Source: Acrocarpospora macrocephala
GTDB lineage: Bacteria > Actinomycetota > Actinomycetes > Streptosporangiales > Streptosporangiaceae
Assembly (NCBI RefSeq): GCF_009687865.1
Contig: NZ_BLAE01000047.1
Span: 1 to 64,000 of the forward strand
Reading direction: 5' to 3'
DNA: 64,000 bases
Below are positions 26,526 through 34,955 of the stretch, piece by piece. Position 1 is the first letter of the stretch; every line of letters starts with the position of its first letter. Below the pieces are notes generated by a model. It was not told the DNA's origin. It was given only the letters and a program-made list of their open reading frames with translations, and did not search any database. The position numbers and the translations under genes were made by a program.

Positions 26526-28307
26526 GTGGGCGGACGCCATCGCACCGATGAACTCGAAGGCGGCTACAACCCCTACCCGGAGCCCCCGCCGCGGCGGCGC
26601 GGTGGCGCGGGCAAAGTGCTGGTGCCACTGGCCGGCGCGGTCGCGCTCGCGGTGCTGCTCGGCGTGGCCGCGTACGTGGTGGTCAACAAGGAGGGCCCCG
26701 GCTGCGGCGTGGACAAGGTGGCGCTGAAGGTCGTGACGTCCAAGGACGTCGAACCGGCGGTGGCGAAGATCGCTGAGCGGTTCGGCAAGTCCGGCAAGAC
26801 GGTGGACGGCAAGTGCATAGCGGTCACCGTCTCCGGATCCGACTCGGCGGGCGTGGCGGCGGCCTTCTCCGGGGTCGGCGACGCGCCCCGGCCCGACCTG
26901 TGGATCCCCGATTCCAGCCTCTGGCTGGCCGGGCTGCCCAAGGAGAGCGCGCCCGAGGTGCTCGGCAACGTGGCCCAGTCCCCCGTGGTGCTCACCGCGC
27001 CCAAGGCCGCCGCCGAGCAGCTGGCCTCCGCCTTCACCCCGAGCTGGACCGGCATGGTGAACGCCGCCAACGCCGCCAACCCCGACGGCCTGGCCAAGAA
27101 GGTCCGGGTGCTGGTGCTCGACCCCGGCCTGAACGCGGCCGGGCTCGGCGCGCTGGCCGCCGCCGCCGGAGTGCTCAAGGCCAGCGGCGGCGCCAACACC
27201 GACGAGCTGCTGGTGGGCGTGCTCCGGCAGCTGTCGGAGTCGAAGGTGACCTCCCCCGACAGCCTGTTCGCCACCCTGGCCAAGACCGCCAACCGGGTGC
27301 CCATCGGCGTCACCAGCGAGCAGTCGGTCTGGGCGTTCAACGCCAAGAACGACGCGGCGGCGGTGGCGCTCTACCCGGCCGAGGGCACGGTCAACCTGGA
27401 CTACCCGGTCGTCAGCACGATCAAGAACGACGCAGCGGCCACGAAGGCCGCCAAGGAGTTCGTCACCGAACTGGGGTCCGCCGCGTCCAAGAAGACCATC
27501 CAGGAGTACGGCTTCCGCACCCCCGACGGCATCGGCAGCGCGCTCACCGCGGCCCAGGGCCTGAACCCGAAGGCCCCCACCGCCCTGCCGCTCCCCGACG
27601 CCAAGACCGTCACCACGCTGGCCCAGTCCTGGAAGCGGGTCAGCCTCGGCACCCGGCTGCTCTCCCTCGTCGACATCTCCGGCACGATGGCGCTGCCCGC
27701 CGACAACACCGGCGTGACCCGGATGAAGGCCATCTCCGATGTCGGCATCGAGGGCCTCAAGCTGTTCCCGGACAAGACCGAGATCGGCACCTGGGTCTTC
27801 TCCGACAACCTGAACGGCCAGAAGGTGGACTGGAAGGAGACGATCCCGATCGGCCCGCTGGCCCAGCAGCTGAACGGGGTCACCCGGCGCGAGCTGGTCG
27901 CCAAGAACCTGGCGGAGCTCAAGGCGATCCCGACCGGCAACACCGGCCTGAACGACACGCTGTGGGCCGCCTACCAGAAGATGACCAAGGAGTACCAGGC
28001 CGACAAGATCAACACGATCCTGCTCTTCACCGACGGCGTCGGCAACGACGACCCGTCCGGCGGGATCTCCAACGCCGGGATCCTGCAGCGGCTGAAGAAG
28101 GCCTTCGACCCGCAGAAACCGGTCAGCATCCTGATCATCTCGTTCAACACCGAGGCCGACGGGAACCGCACCCAGATGACTCGGATCGCCCGCACGACCG
28201 GCGGCACGGCCTACTTCCCGCAGACCGTGCTGGAGATCCGCAACATCTTCCTCAAGGGCATCGCCCGCCGTCTCTGCACCCCCAACTGCCCCAGCGCGGT
28301 GCAGTAG
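26526..28307 (+). CDS. Membrane-anchored solute-binding-like and von Willebrand factor A domain protein
   Basis: 593 aa, GTG start. A short cytoplasmic N-terminus rich in Pro and Arg is followed by one TM helix (about 32-54). Residues 60-365 are a periplasmic-binding-type fold (PDLWIPDSSLWLAGL, SPVVLTAPKAAAEQLA, VPIGVTSEQSVWAFN, DYPVVST). Residues 375-585 are a VWA domain with a MIDAS-like LVDISGTM (DxSGT rather than DxSxS), NTGLNDTLWAAY and INTILLFTDGVGND. The last Cys pair (RRLCTPNC) may form a disulfide. The plan, a ligand-binding domain beside an adhesion-type domain on the outer face, suggests sensing or scaffold function. It opens the envelope-signalling island and is followed by a strong terminator. 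Confidence 0.85.
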   Translation: MGGRHRTDELEGGYNPYPEPPPRRRGGAGKVLVPLAGAVALAVLLGVAAYVVVNKEGPGCGVDKVALKVVTSKDVEPAVAKIAERFGKSGKTVDGKCIAVTVSGSDSAGVAAAFSGVGDAPRPDLWIPDSSLWLAGLPKESAPEVLGNVAQSPVVLTAPKAAAEQLASAFTPSWTGMVNAANAANPDGLAKKVRVLVLDPGLNAAGLGALAAAAGVLKASGGANTDELLVGVLRQLSESKVTSPDSLFATLAKTANRVPIGVTSEQSVWAFNAKNDAAAVALYPAEGTVNLDYPVVSTIKNDAAATKAAKEFVTELGSAASKKTIQEYGFRTPDGIGSALTAAQGLNPKAPTALPLPDAKTVTTLAQSWKRVSLGTRLLSLVDISGTMALPADNTGVTRMKAISDVGIEGLKLFPDKTEIGTWVFSDNLNGQKVDWKETIPIGPLAQQLNGVTRRELVAKNLAELKAIPTGNTGLNDTLWAAYQKMTKEYQADKINTILLFTDGVGNDDPSGGISNAGILQRLKKAFDPQKPVSILIISFNTEADGNRTQMTRIARTTGGTAYFPQTVLEIRNIFLKGIARRLCTPNCPSAVQ

Positions 28308-28331
28308 CGCGGTCCCACCAACACCACCGGC

Positions 28332-28370
28332 ACGCCGGGTCCCACCAGGGGCCCGGCGTCCCTGTTTTCC
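28332..28370 (+). terminator. Rho-independent terminator after the VWA protein gene
   Basis: ACGCCGGGTCCC (28332-28343) pairs with GGGGCCCGGCGT (28348-28359) through a 4-base loop, with one G-T pair, followed by CCCTGTTTTCC. It lies 24 bp after the stop and separates the gene from the ECF sigma gene. Confidence 0.85.
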
Positions 28371-28498
28371 CAGCTCATGCCACTTGGGCATGGATCAGTG
28401 CGCCGTAAACGCGCGTCCGGAAACGAGCGTCTTTTTCGTGTGGGGCCTGGCAGAGCACGCCGATTCCGTTACTGGTCCCGATCTCGGGGAGGACACCG

Positions 28499-30097
28499 TT
28501 GCCCGGATGGCCGAACGTCGGCCGCGCCGACGATCACCGTTTACTGGAGGCGCTGCGCCAGGCCGACGCGCACGCACCCGCCAGTCTCTACGACGCGTAC
28601 GCGGACCGGCTGACCGACTACGCCTACACCTGCCTGCGCGACCTGGACGCCGCCGCGGACGCCGTGCACGACGCCATGGTCACCGCGCAGAGCTCGGTGC
28701 ACCGCCTGAAGGAGCCGATCCGGCTGCGCGCCTGGCTGTACGCGCTGACCCGCTTCCAGTGCGCCGCCCGCTCCTCCGGCCGTACGGCCACGGGAGCGGC
28801 CCCGGCCGTGGAGGAGGCCGAGGACCCGGAGCTGAGCCTGGCCGTGCACGAGGCGCTGGGCGAGCTCAGCCGCCAGGAGCGCGAGGTGCTCGAACTGACG
28901 CTCCGGCACGGTCTTGCCCCGGCGGAGGTGAGCGCGGTGCTCGGGCTCACCGCGCGGCAGGCCGCCCAGCGGCTGACCCGGGGCGTCGACCATCTGGAGA
29001 ACGCGGCCGCCGCCGTGATCCTGGCGCGGGTCGGCCGGGCGCACTGCCCGCAGGTGTCGGCCCTGCTCGACTCCTGGGACGGGCCGCTCAGCGCGCTGCT
29101 GCGGCAGAAGCTGACCCGGCACATCGCGGGCTGCGAGGTCTGCGCGGAGGGCCGCAAGAAGCACGTGGCGGCCGGGCGGCTGCTGGACCTGGTGCCGATC
29201 ATGTATCCGCCGCTGTCGCTGCGCCGCCGGGTGGTGGACACCTGCGTCAACCCGGACCGGGACCAGACCCGGGTGCTGATCACCGAGCGGGCCGACCGGT
29301 TCGACCGGGAGGGCTTCCCGGTGACCGCCGAGTTCCGGCAGAAGCGGGGCCGCCGGGCCGCGCCCGACCGGCGCAGGGCGCGGGGACGGCGCAAGGTGAC
29401 GCCGATCGTGGCCACGCTGGCCTGCGTGGTGGCGGCGGCCGGGTCGCTGGCCTGGGTCAGCGGCCAGGACGCGGCCGGCAGCATCAGGATCGAGGCGATG
29501 CCGCCGCCCAGCACGCAGCCGCAGCTGGACCTGCCTTCCGATGGATCGATCCAAGATCCTGAGGAGACCCCGGCGGAGATCCCGTCGGAGGATCCGCCGG
29601 AGAGCTCCACCGCCGCGCCGGGCTCGGCCCCCGCGGTCCAGCCGACCCCGATCTCCCAGCCCAGGCCGACGCCGACGCCCACCAAGAGCCGCACGGCCCG
29701 GCCCACCTCCCCCGCGCTGGGCCTGAGCTGCCCCGGCGACATCGGCGACACCACCGGCGACGTGATCTGGCTGACCGCGCGCAACGCCGCCCTGTCCTGG
29801 ACGGCCACCGTCTCCGGCGGGGCCACGATCTCGGCCAGGAAGGGCCGGCTGAAGGCGGGCGCGACCGGCAGAGTGACGCTCACGGTGAGCGAACCTGGCG
29901 AGGCGGGGAGCGCGACGGTCGCGTTCCGGTCCGCGGGCGGCAATCCGGTGTGCAAGGTGTGGTGGCGCGGCGAGAACGCCCAGACGCCGCCGGACGGCGT
30001 GCCCCAGCAGACGACGACCCCGCGCGCGCCGAGCCCGTCGCCGACGGTGTCCGCGTCCCCGACGCCGACCGTGCCCGCCGCGAGCGAGCCCACATAA
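28499..30097 (+). CDS. ECF sigma factor fused to a zinc-finger anti-sigma-like segment, TM helix and extracytoplasmic domain
   Basis: 532 aa. The start is TTG, fixed by GGGGAGG six bases upstream. Sigma2 covers about residues 20-90 (SLYDAYADRLTDYAYTCL, RLRAWLYALTRFQC) and sigma4 about 115-170 (LSRQEREVLELTLRHGLAPAEVSAVLGL). KLTRHIAGCEVCAE carries the HxxxCxxC of anti-sigma zinc fingers. A basic stretch precedes one TM helix (about 305-325), then a Pro/Thr/Ser stalk and an Ig-like domain with a Cys pair (LSCPGD and NPVCKVWW). One polypeptide thus combines sigma factor, inhibitor and outer sensor. Release would need proteolysis or a conformational switch. Similar fused ECF groups are known in actinobacteria. 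Confidence 0.88.
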   Translation: MPGWPNVGRADDHRLLEALRQADAHAPASLYDAYADRLTDYAYTCLRDLDAAADAVHDAMVTAQSSVHRLKEPIRLRAWLYALTRFQCAARSSGRTATGAAPAVEEAEDPELSLAVHEALGELSRQEREVLELTLRHGLAPAEVSAVLGLTARQAAQRLTRGVDHLENAAAAVILARVGRAHCPQVSALLDSWDGPLSALLRQKLTRHIAGCEVCAEGRKKHVAAGRLLDLVPIMYPPLSLRRRVVDTCVNPDRDQTRVLITERADRFDREGFPVTAEFRQKRGRRAAPDRRRARGRRKVTPIVATLACVVAAAGSLAWVSGQDAAGSIRIEAMPPPSTQPQLDLPSDGSIQDPEETPAEIPSEDPPESSTAAPGSAPAVQPTPISQPRPTPTPTKSRTARPTSPALGLSCPGDIGDTTGDVIWLTARNAALSWTATVSGGATISARKGRLKAGATGRVTLTVSEPGEAGSATVAFRSAGGNPVCKVWWRGENAQTPPDGVPQQTTTPRAPSPSPTVSASPTPTVPAASEPT

Positions 30098-30182
30098 CCC
30101 CCCGAACACGTCCAGAGATCATAAGTTTCGCGCAGAGATCACAAGGGGAGAAAACAGGCGACCAAGGACATGAGGGGGCACA

Positions 30183-30779
30183 GTGGCCCAGGCATGGCTA
30201 CCCGTTGCCAGTCGAATTCCCGCTCCCCAGGACGCCGGCCCCATGAACGGCGGCGCGCCTCGGGTGGTCTGGTTCATCTGGCCGACCGACCCACAAGGGA
30301 TCTCGGCCAAATCCGTCGCTCAGCGGCTCGTCCAGCTGAACCGCCCCGCGCACCTGGTGTGGAACCCGGTGCTCGGGCAGATCGTCCAGCAGCTCCCGCC
30401 CTCCCGGGCGGCCTGCGGCCTGGGCGGCGACCTGAACCGGCATGGCCGGGCGTGCATCCAGATCAGGGTGCTCGGCTCGGTACAGGAACCCTTCACCGAC
30501 AGCAAGCTCGACGGGCTGGACGAGATCCTGGCCTGGCTCGACTCCTGGGAGGTGCCCCGCCGCTGGCCGGCCGGTCCACCCCTGCCGTTCCCGCACTCCC
30601 TCGCAGGCGGAGGCGATGGCCGCCTGTGGGCGCGAGGAGGGCATTTCGGCCACTCCCAGGTGCCGGGGGCCCGCGAGGGCGATCCGGGCGCGATCGACGT
30701 ACGGCGCATCCTGGGCACTCCTGCCCTTGAGGTGCCCCGCCCACGCGAAGAGCTCCGCCTCCTGGAACGCGTGATCTAG
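30183..30779 (+). CDS. N-acetylmuramoyl-L-alanine amidase-like protein (peptidoglycan-binding/endolysin-type, divergent)
   Basis: 198 aa, GTG start after GAGGGGG. The recognisable part is C-terminal: LAWLDSWEVPRRWPAG and LWARGGHFGHSQVPGAREGDPGAIDVRRIL. These match actinobacterial and phage amidase-like proteins, where the stretch normally reads GHSQVPxNxHxDPG. Here the second His is replaced (REGDPG), so zinc binding or catalysis may be impaired. The N-terminal part (VVWFIWPTDPQGISAKSVAQRL) is of the same family. No signal peptide, so it may act on internal ligands or be a sensor. It sits between the ECF fusion and the receptor kinases. Confidence 0.65.
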   Translation: MAQAWLPVASRIPAPQDAGPMNGGAPRVVWFIWPTDPQGISAKSVAQRLVQLNRPAHLVWNPVLGQIVQQLPPSRAACGLGGDLNRHGRACIQIRVLGSVQEPFTDSKLDGLDEILAWLDSWEVPRRWPAGPPLPFPHSLAGGGDGRLWARGGHFGHSQVPGAREGDPGAIDVRRILGTPALEVPRPREELRLLERVI

Positions 30780-30962
30780 GGGTACGGCTGCCGCCGACGG
30801 CTCGACCGTTCTCTTTGGCGTTCCCTTCGACGCGCGAAGTGGTCCTGTCCAGAGTGGTCCATTGTTCTTACAAAAACGGACATAGTCCGAGAGGTCTCCT
30901 TTTGTCGCCCTAACGTTGATCCGCTCACGCGGCGTCACACGTCAATTCCGAACAATCCGGTC

Positions 30963-30974
30963 AACCGATCGGTT
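30963..30974. promoter_or_regulatory. 12-bp palindrome upstream of the first receptor kinase
   Basis: AACCGATCGGTT is a perfect palindrome 41 bp before the kinase ATG, of the size and form bound by TetR-type repressors. No regulator of that family is encoded nearby, so the assignment is only by shape. Confidence 0.35.
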
Positions 30975-31015
30975 CGGCAGGGCGTCTACTTCATGCACCA
31001 CCACAGGAGGCCTCC

Positions 31016-33193
31016 ATGGTTCCCCCCGGCGACTGGCGCGTACCCGGCTATGCCGAGGTGCGCACTCTCGGAGTCGGCGGCGGAGGCCGAGTCGTGCTCG
31101 CGGTGCACGAGGCGTCCGGCGCCCATGTGGCCATCAAGTACCTCTCCGAGGACTTGCGTGGGCAGCCGGGCTTCCTCGACGGTTTCCGCGACGAGGCCCG
31201 CCTGCTCGTCGAGGTCGACGACCCGCACGTGGTGAAACTGTACGAATACGTGCAGACACCCGAAGGCGCGGCCATCGTGATGGAGCTGATCGACGGCGCG
31301 CCGCTGCGCGCGCTATTGCGGGCCGAAGGCGGCACCGGGGCCGAGGCGGCGCTGGCCGTGCTCAAGGGCTCGCTCCTCGGCCTGGCCGCCGCCCACCAGC
31401 GGGGCGTCGTGCACCGCGACTACAAGCCGGAGAACGTGGTCGTCCCGGCCGACGGCAGCAGCAAGCTGGTCGACTTCGGCATCGCGGTGAAGGCGGGCGA
31501 CGCCGGCACCCCGGCCGGGACCCCGGCGTACATGGCGCCGGAGCAGTGGGCTGGGCATCCGGCCTCCCCCGCCACCGACGTGTACGCCGCCACGGCGGTG
31601 TTCTACGAGTGCCTGACCGGGCGGCGGCCGTACCAGGCGACCGAGCATGTGGTGCTGATGCACATGCACCAGACCGCGCCGATCCCAGCCGGGGACGTGC
31701 CGGTGCCGGTGCGCGGCCTGATCGAGCGGGGCATGGCGAAGGACCCGCGCCTGCGGCCCGCCACCGCGGCCATGTTCGTGGCCGAGCTGGAGGCGGTGGC
31801 CGTCGCCGCGTACGGGCCCGACTGGGAGGCGACGGGCCGCCGCAAGCTGGCCGCGCTGGCCGGCCTGGCCGCGGGCCTGTTCCCGATGGGCGGCGGCGGG
31901 AGCGTGCCGCAGGTGGGCACCACGCTGTTCAAGTCCTCGCTCGGCGCGTTCGGGCGCAGCCTGCTGGGCAAGGTCGTCATCGGCGCCGTGGCCCTGGTCG
32001 TGGCGGGCAGCGGGATCACCGCGTACGTCCTGGGCTCCAGCGACGAGCCGATCAAGGACGTGACCCCGGTGGTGGCGGAGGAGCTGCCGTCGCCGACCGC
32101 GGAGTTCACCGAGGAGCCGACGGAGGAACCCACCGAGGAACCCACCCAGGAACCAACCGAGGAACCCACGGAAGAGCCGACCGAGGAACCCACCCAGGAA
32201 CCGACGCCTGAACCCGATCCGACGCCCACCCCCACCCCCACGAAGGACGCGCCGACCAAGGTGCTCGGGGTGAACGTCGGCGGTCTCTCGCTGGCCTCCT
32301 CGGCGTCGGCGCCGCTGGCCAAGGGCACGGTCTCGGTGGTCACCGACGGCGTCGCCAAGACCACGCTGACCGTGAAGTTCACCGTGAACGGCAAGGTCGT
32401 CGGCTCCCAGTCGATGGCGCTGAGCGGGGCGAAGAAATACACCAAGGCGGTCAGCCGCGACCTGGGCACCCGGCCCTGCGCCGGCACCTGGGGCATCGTG
32501 GCCACCACCAGCCCGGCCGCCGCCACCGGCGCCGTGACCGCCACCGCCAAGGTCGCCGCCTGCCCGACCCAGGTGACCGACCTGGCCGTGCAGTCGGTCG
32601 CGATCGACAAGAGCGGCAAGACCGCCACCGCGACCGTCAAGGTGGCGACCGACGGCACCGGCCGGATCGAGCTGAACGGCGACTTCACCGGCGCGAGCCA
32701 GTCCTCCACCCTGCAGGCGCTGCGCCTGTCCGGCCAGCGTTCCTACACCAGGACCTTCACCTACACCTTCCCGAAGGCGGTCTGCACGGGCGCGGTGGGC
32801 TTCACCGCGAGCACCGATCCGGACGGACCTTCCGGCAGCGTGCGGAAAGAGGTCAAGGCGGACTGTGACCCGCCCAAGGTCATCGGCCTCGCGGTGAGCC
32901 TGGGCGGGCAGCGGGACGGCAACGGGAACATCACGAGCACGGTCCGGGTGACCACGGACGGCCCGGGCCCGGTCAAGCTGACCACCACCTACGCGCGCGG
33001 CGAGGGCGGCTCCAACCCGGTGAACACGCAGACCTTCGCGCTGTCGGGCGAGACCAGCTATTCGGTCACGGTGACCTTCGACTTCGGCACGCTCTGCGAC
33101 ACCTACTACAGCCTGGCCGCGGTGACCGACCCGGCCTTCGGCCGCGCGCCCACCCGAGACCAAAAAGTCGCCAATTGCGCGATCATCCAATGA
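31016..33193 (+). CDS. Receptor-type Ser/Thr protein kinase with three extracytoplasmic Ig-like repeats
   Basis: 725 aa, with AGGAGG before the ATG. The Hanks-type kinase domain is residues 11-265: GVGGGGRVVLA (P-loop), AIKYL (Lys), VVHRDYKPENVVV (catalytic loop), LVDFGIA and TPAYMAPEQW. All key residues are present. One TM helix (about 325-342) leads to an EPTE/EPTQ repeat stalk and then three tandem ~100-aa units (about 415-725). Each has TDG..., LSG..YT and a Cys pair, ending ACP, DCD and NCA. The kinase is cytoplasmic and the repeats are outside, so it should sense the wall or a ligand. A similar kinase and a pseudokinase follow on the same strand. Confidence 0.93.
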   Translation: MVPPGDWRVPGYAEVRTLGVGGGGRVVLAVHEASGAHVAIKYLSEDLRGQPGFLDGFRDEARLLVEVDDPHVVKLYEYVQTPEGAAIVMELIDGAPLRALLRAEGGTGAEAALAVLKGSLLGLAAAHQRGVVHRDYKPENVVVPADGSSKLVDFGIAVKAGDAGTPAGTPAYMAPEQWAGHPASPATDVYAATAVFYECLTGRRPYQATEHVVLMHMHQTAPIPAGDVPVPVRGLIERGMAKDPRLRPATAAMFVAELEAVAVAAYGPDWEATGRRKLAALAGLAAGLFPMGGGGSVPQVGTTLFKSSLGAFGRSLLGKVVIGAVALVVAGSGITAYVLGSSDEPIKDVTPVVAEELPSPTAEFTEEPTEEPTEEPTQEPTEEPTEEPTEEPTQEPTPEPDPTPTPTPTKDAPTKVLGVNVGGLSLASSASAPLAKGTVSVVTDGVAKTTLTVKFTVNGKVVGSQSMALSGAKKYTKAVSRDLGTRPCAGTWGIVATTSPAAATGAVTATAKVAACPTQVTDLAVQSVAIDKSGKTATATVKVATDGTGRIELNGDFTGASQSSTLQALRLSGQRSYTRTFTYTFPKAVCTGAVGFTASTDPDGPSGSVRKEVKADCDPPKVIGLAVSLGGQRDGNGNITSTVRVTTDGPGPVKLTTTYARGEGGSNPVNTQTFALSGETSYSVTVTFDFGTLCDTYYSLAAVTDPAFGRAPTRDQKVANCAIIQ
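32107..32214 (+). repeat. Tandem repeat encoding the EPTE/EPTQ stalk
   Basis: Degenerate 12-bp units of the form GAGGAACCCACC encode about nine EEPT/QEPT repeats between the TM helix and the outer domain of the kinase. The DNA units differ at wobble positions. Such stretches span the cell wall and often vary in length between strains. Confidence 0.8.
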
Positions 33194-33332
33194 CATTTCG
33201 TCACGTACGCCACAATGGTCTCTTTCTGACACCATCCACGACTATGTCGTGACTATTCGCTTCACCGTCTTGTGGATCACTAGGATACGTGTTCGTCGTG
33301 GCGGGGGGCCCGGGGATTGTAAGGAGACCGTT

Positions 33333-34955
33333 ATGTACGGCAGACCGGCCGCCTGGCGCGTTCCCGGCTACACCGAGATGCGCGAGCTGGGGACCGGCGG
33401 CGCGGGGCAGGTGGTTCTCGCCAGACACGATGCCGACGGCACGCTGGTGGCGATCAAATACCTGTCCGAGGAGCTGCGTTCCGACCTGAGCTTCGTGGCC
33501 CGCTTCCGGCACGAGGCCCGCCTGCTCGCGCTGATGGAGCGCAACCCGCACGCCGCCAGATTCTACGAGTACGTCGAGCACCCCCAGGGCGCCGCCATCG
33601 TGATGGAGCTCGTGGACGGCGTCTCGCTGCGCGCGATGCTCCGCTCCGAGGGCCCGACCGGTCCCGAGGCGGCGCTGGTCGTGCTCAAGGGTGCGGTGAT
33701 CGGCCTGGGGATCGCCCACGAGATGGGCATCGTGCACCGGGACTTCAAGCCCGAGAACGTGATGGTGGAGGCCGACGGCCAGAGCAAGCTGGTCGACTTC
33801 GGCATCGCCGCCCGGGCCGGGGAGGGCACCAACGTGTCCGGCACCCCGGCGTACATGGCGCCGGAGCAGTGGTCCGGCGCGTCGGCGGGCCCGGCCACCG
33901 ACGTCTACGCGGCCACCGTGGTGTTCTTCGAGTGCCTCACCGGCACCCGGCCGTTCCGCGCCACCAACCTGGCCGCGCTGGCCCGCCAGCACCAGGCCGC
34001 CGCGCCCCCGATCGAGGAGGTCCCGCCCCAGCTGCAGGGCCTGATCGAGCGCGGCATGGCCAAGCATCCCGCGGACCGCCCGCCCTCGGCCGAGTCGTTC
34101 CTGCGCGAACTGGAGGGCGTCGCCGCCGACGCGTACGGCGACAACTGGGAGGAGCGCGGGCGGCGCCGCCTGGCCGCGCTGGCCGGGCTGCTGCTGCCGT
34201 TCTTCCCGCTCACCGAGGAGGCCCCCGAGGTCAACACCGCCCTGGGCGAGAGCAAGCTGGGCGGCGGCCTGTTCAGCAAGGCGATCATAAAGATCGGCAT
34301 CACCGTGGTCGGCATGGCCGTCATCGCCGGGGGCACCGCGGTGGTGGTCGGGTCGCTCAGCGGCACCACCCTGCAGGCCGGGGAGACCACGGTCTCGCCG
34401 ACCGCCTCGGCGGTGGACGCCGAGGTGCCGGTGGAGGAGGTCGAGGACACCGAGGAGCCGGTGGTCCCGGAGGAGTCGACGGCACCGGCGGAGGACCCCA
34501 CCGACCCCGCCCCGCCGACCACCGCGCCCACCACCCAGGCTCCGCAACCCCAGCCGACCCCGACGCCCAAGCCGACCAAGAAGCCGACGCCCAAGCCGAC
34601 CAAGAAGCCGTCGAAGTCGCCGACCCCGGAGGCGCCCGACCCGACGGCGACGATCCCCGGCAACCCGCCGAACCCCACCCCGTCGCGGACGCCGACGCCG
34701 ACGCGGACGCCCCCGCCGTCCACTCCCCCGCCGACCACGCCGCCGCCGACCACGCCGGCGCCCAGCACCGAGCCGCCGACCACGCCGCGGGAGGAGCCGA
34801 CCGTCGGGCTCGCCAGCCCGGACGCCGCGCCCAGCGAGAGCCCGCTGGCCACGACCGCGGCTGGGGTGTTCGCCGTCGGCCTGATGACGACGGGCCTGAT
34901 TCCCGCCACACTTGCCGTGAGGCGATTCGTGGGAAGGCATCGGAGGCGGCGGTAA
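33333..34955 (+). CDS. Receptor-type Ser/Thr protein kinase with Pro/Thr-rich stalk
   Basis: 540 aa, AAGGAGA before the ATG. The kinase domain (10-262) is a close paralogue of the preceding kinase: GTGGAGQVVLA, AIKYL, IVHRDFKPENVMV, VDFGIA, TPAYMAPEQW. It has a TM helix (about 310-333), then a long stalk of KPTKKPTPKP and PTTP repeats. Instead of an outer domain it ends with a second hydrophobic segment (about 503-527) and a basic tail (RRFVGRHRRRR), giving a hairpin-like or wall-anchored topology. The pseudokinase gene starts directly after its stop (TAA then ATG), so both are co-translated. It probably arose by duplication from the same ancestor as the first kinase. Confidence 0.93.
   Translation: MYGRPAAWRVPGYTEMRELGTGGAGQVVLARHDADGTLVAIKYLSEELRSDLSFVARFRHEARLLALMERNPHAARFYEYVEHPQGAAIVMELVDGVSLRAMLRSEGPTGPEAALVVLKGAVIGLGIAHEMGIVHRDFKPENVMVEADGQSKLVDFGIAARAGEGTNVSGTPAYMAPEQWSGASAGPATDVYAATVVFFECLTGTRPFRATNLAALARQHQAAAPPIEEVPPQLQGLIERGMAKHPADRPPSAESFLRELEGVAADAYGDNWEERGRRRLAALAGLLLPFFPLTEEAPEVNTALGESKLGGGLFSKAIIKIGITVVGMAVIAGGTAVVVGSLSGTTLQAGETTVSPTASAVDAEVPVEEVEDTEEPVVPEESTAPAEDPTDPAPPTTAPTTQAPQPQPTPTPKPTKKPTPKPTKKPSKSPTPEAPDPTATIPGNPPNPTPSRTPTPTRTPPPSTPPPTTPPPTTPAPSTEPPTTPREEPTVGLASPDAAPSESPLATTAAGVFAVGLMTTGLIPATLAVRRFVGRHRRRR

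Noticed and set aside
32107-32214. Tandem repeats considered as a CRISPR array
   Set aside because: Units are 12 bp without spacers and code for an EPTE stalk within an open reading frame.
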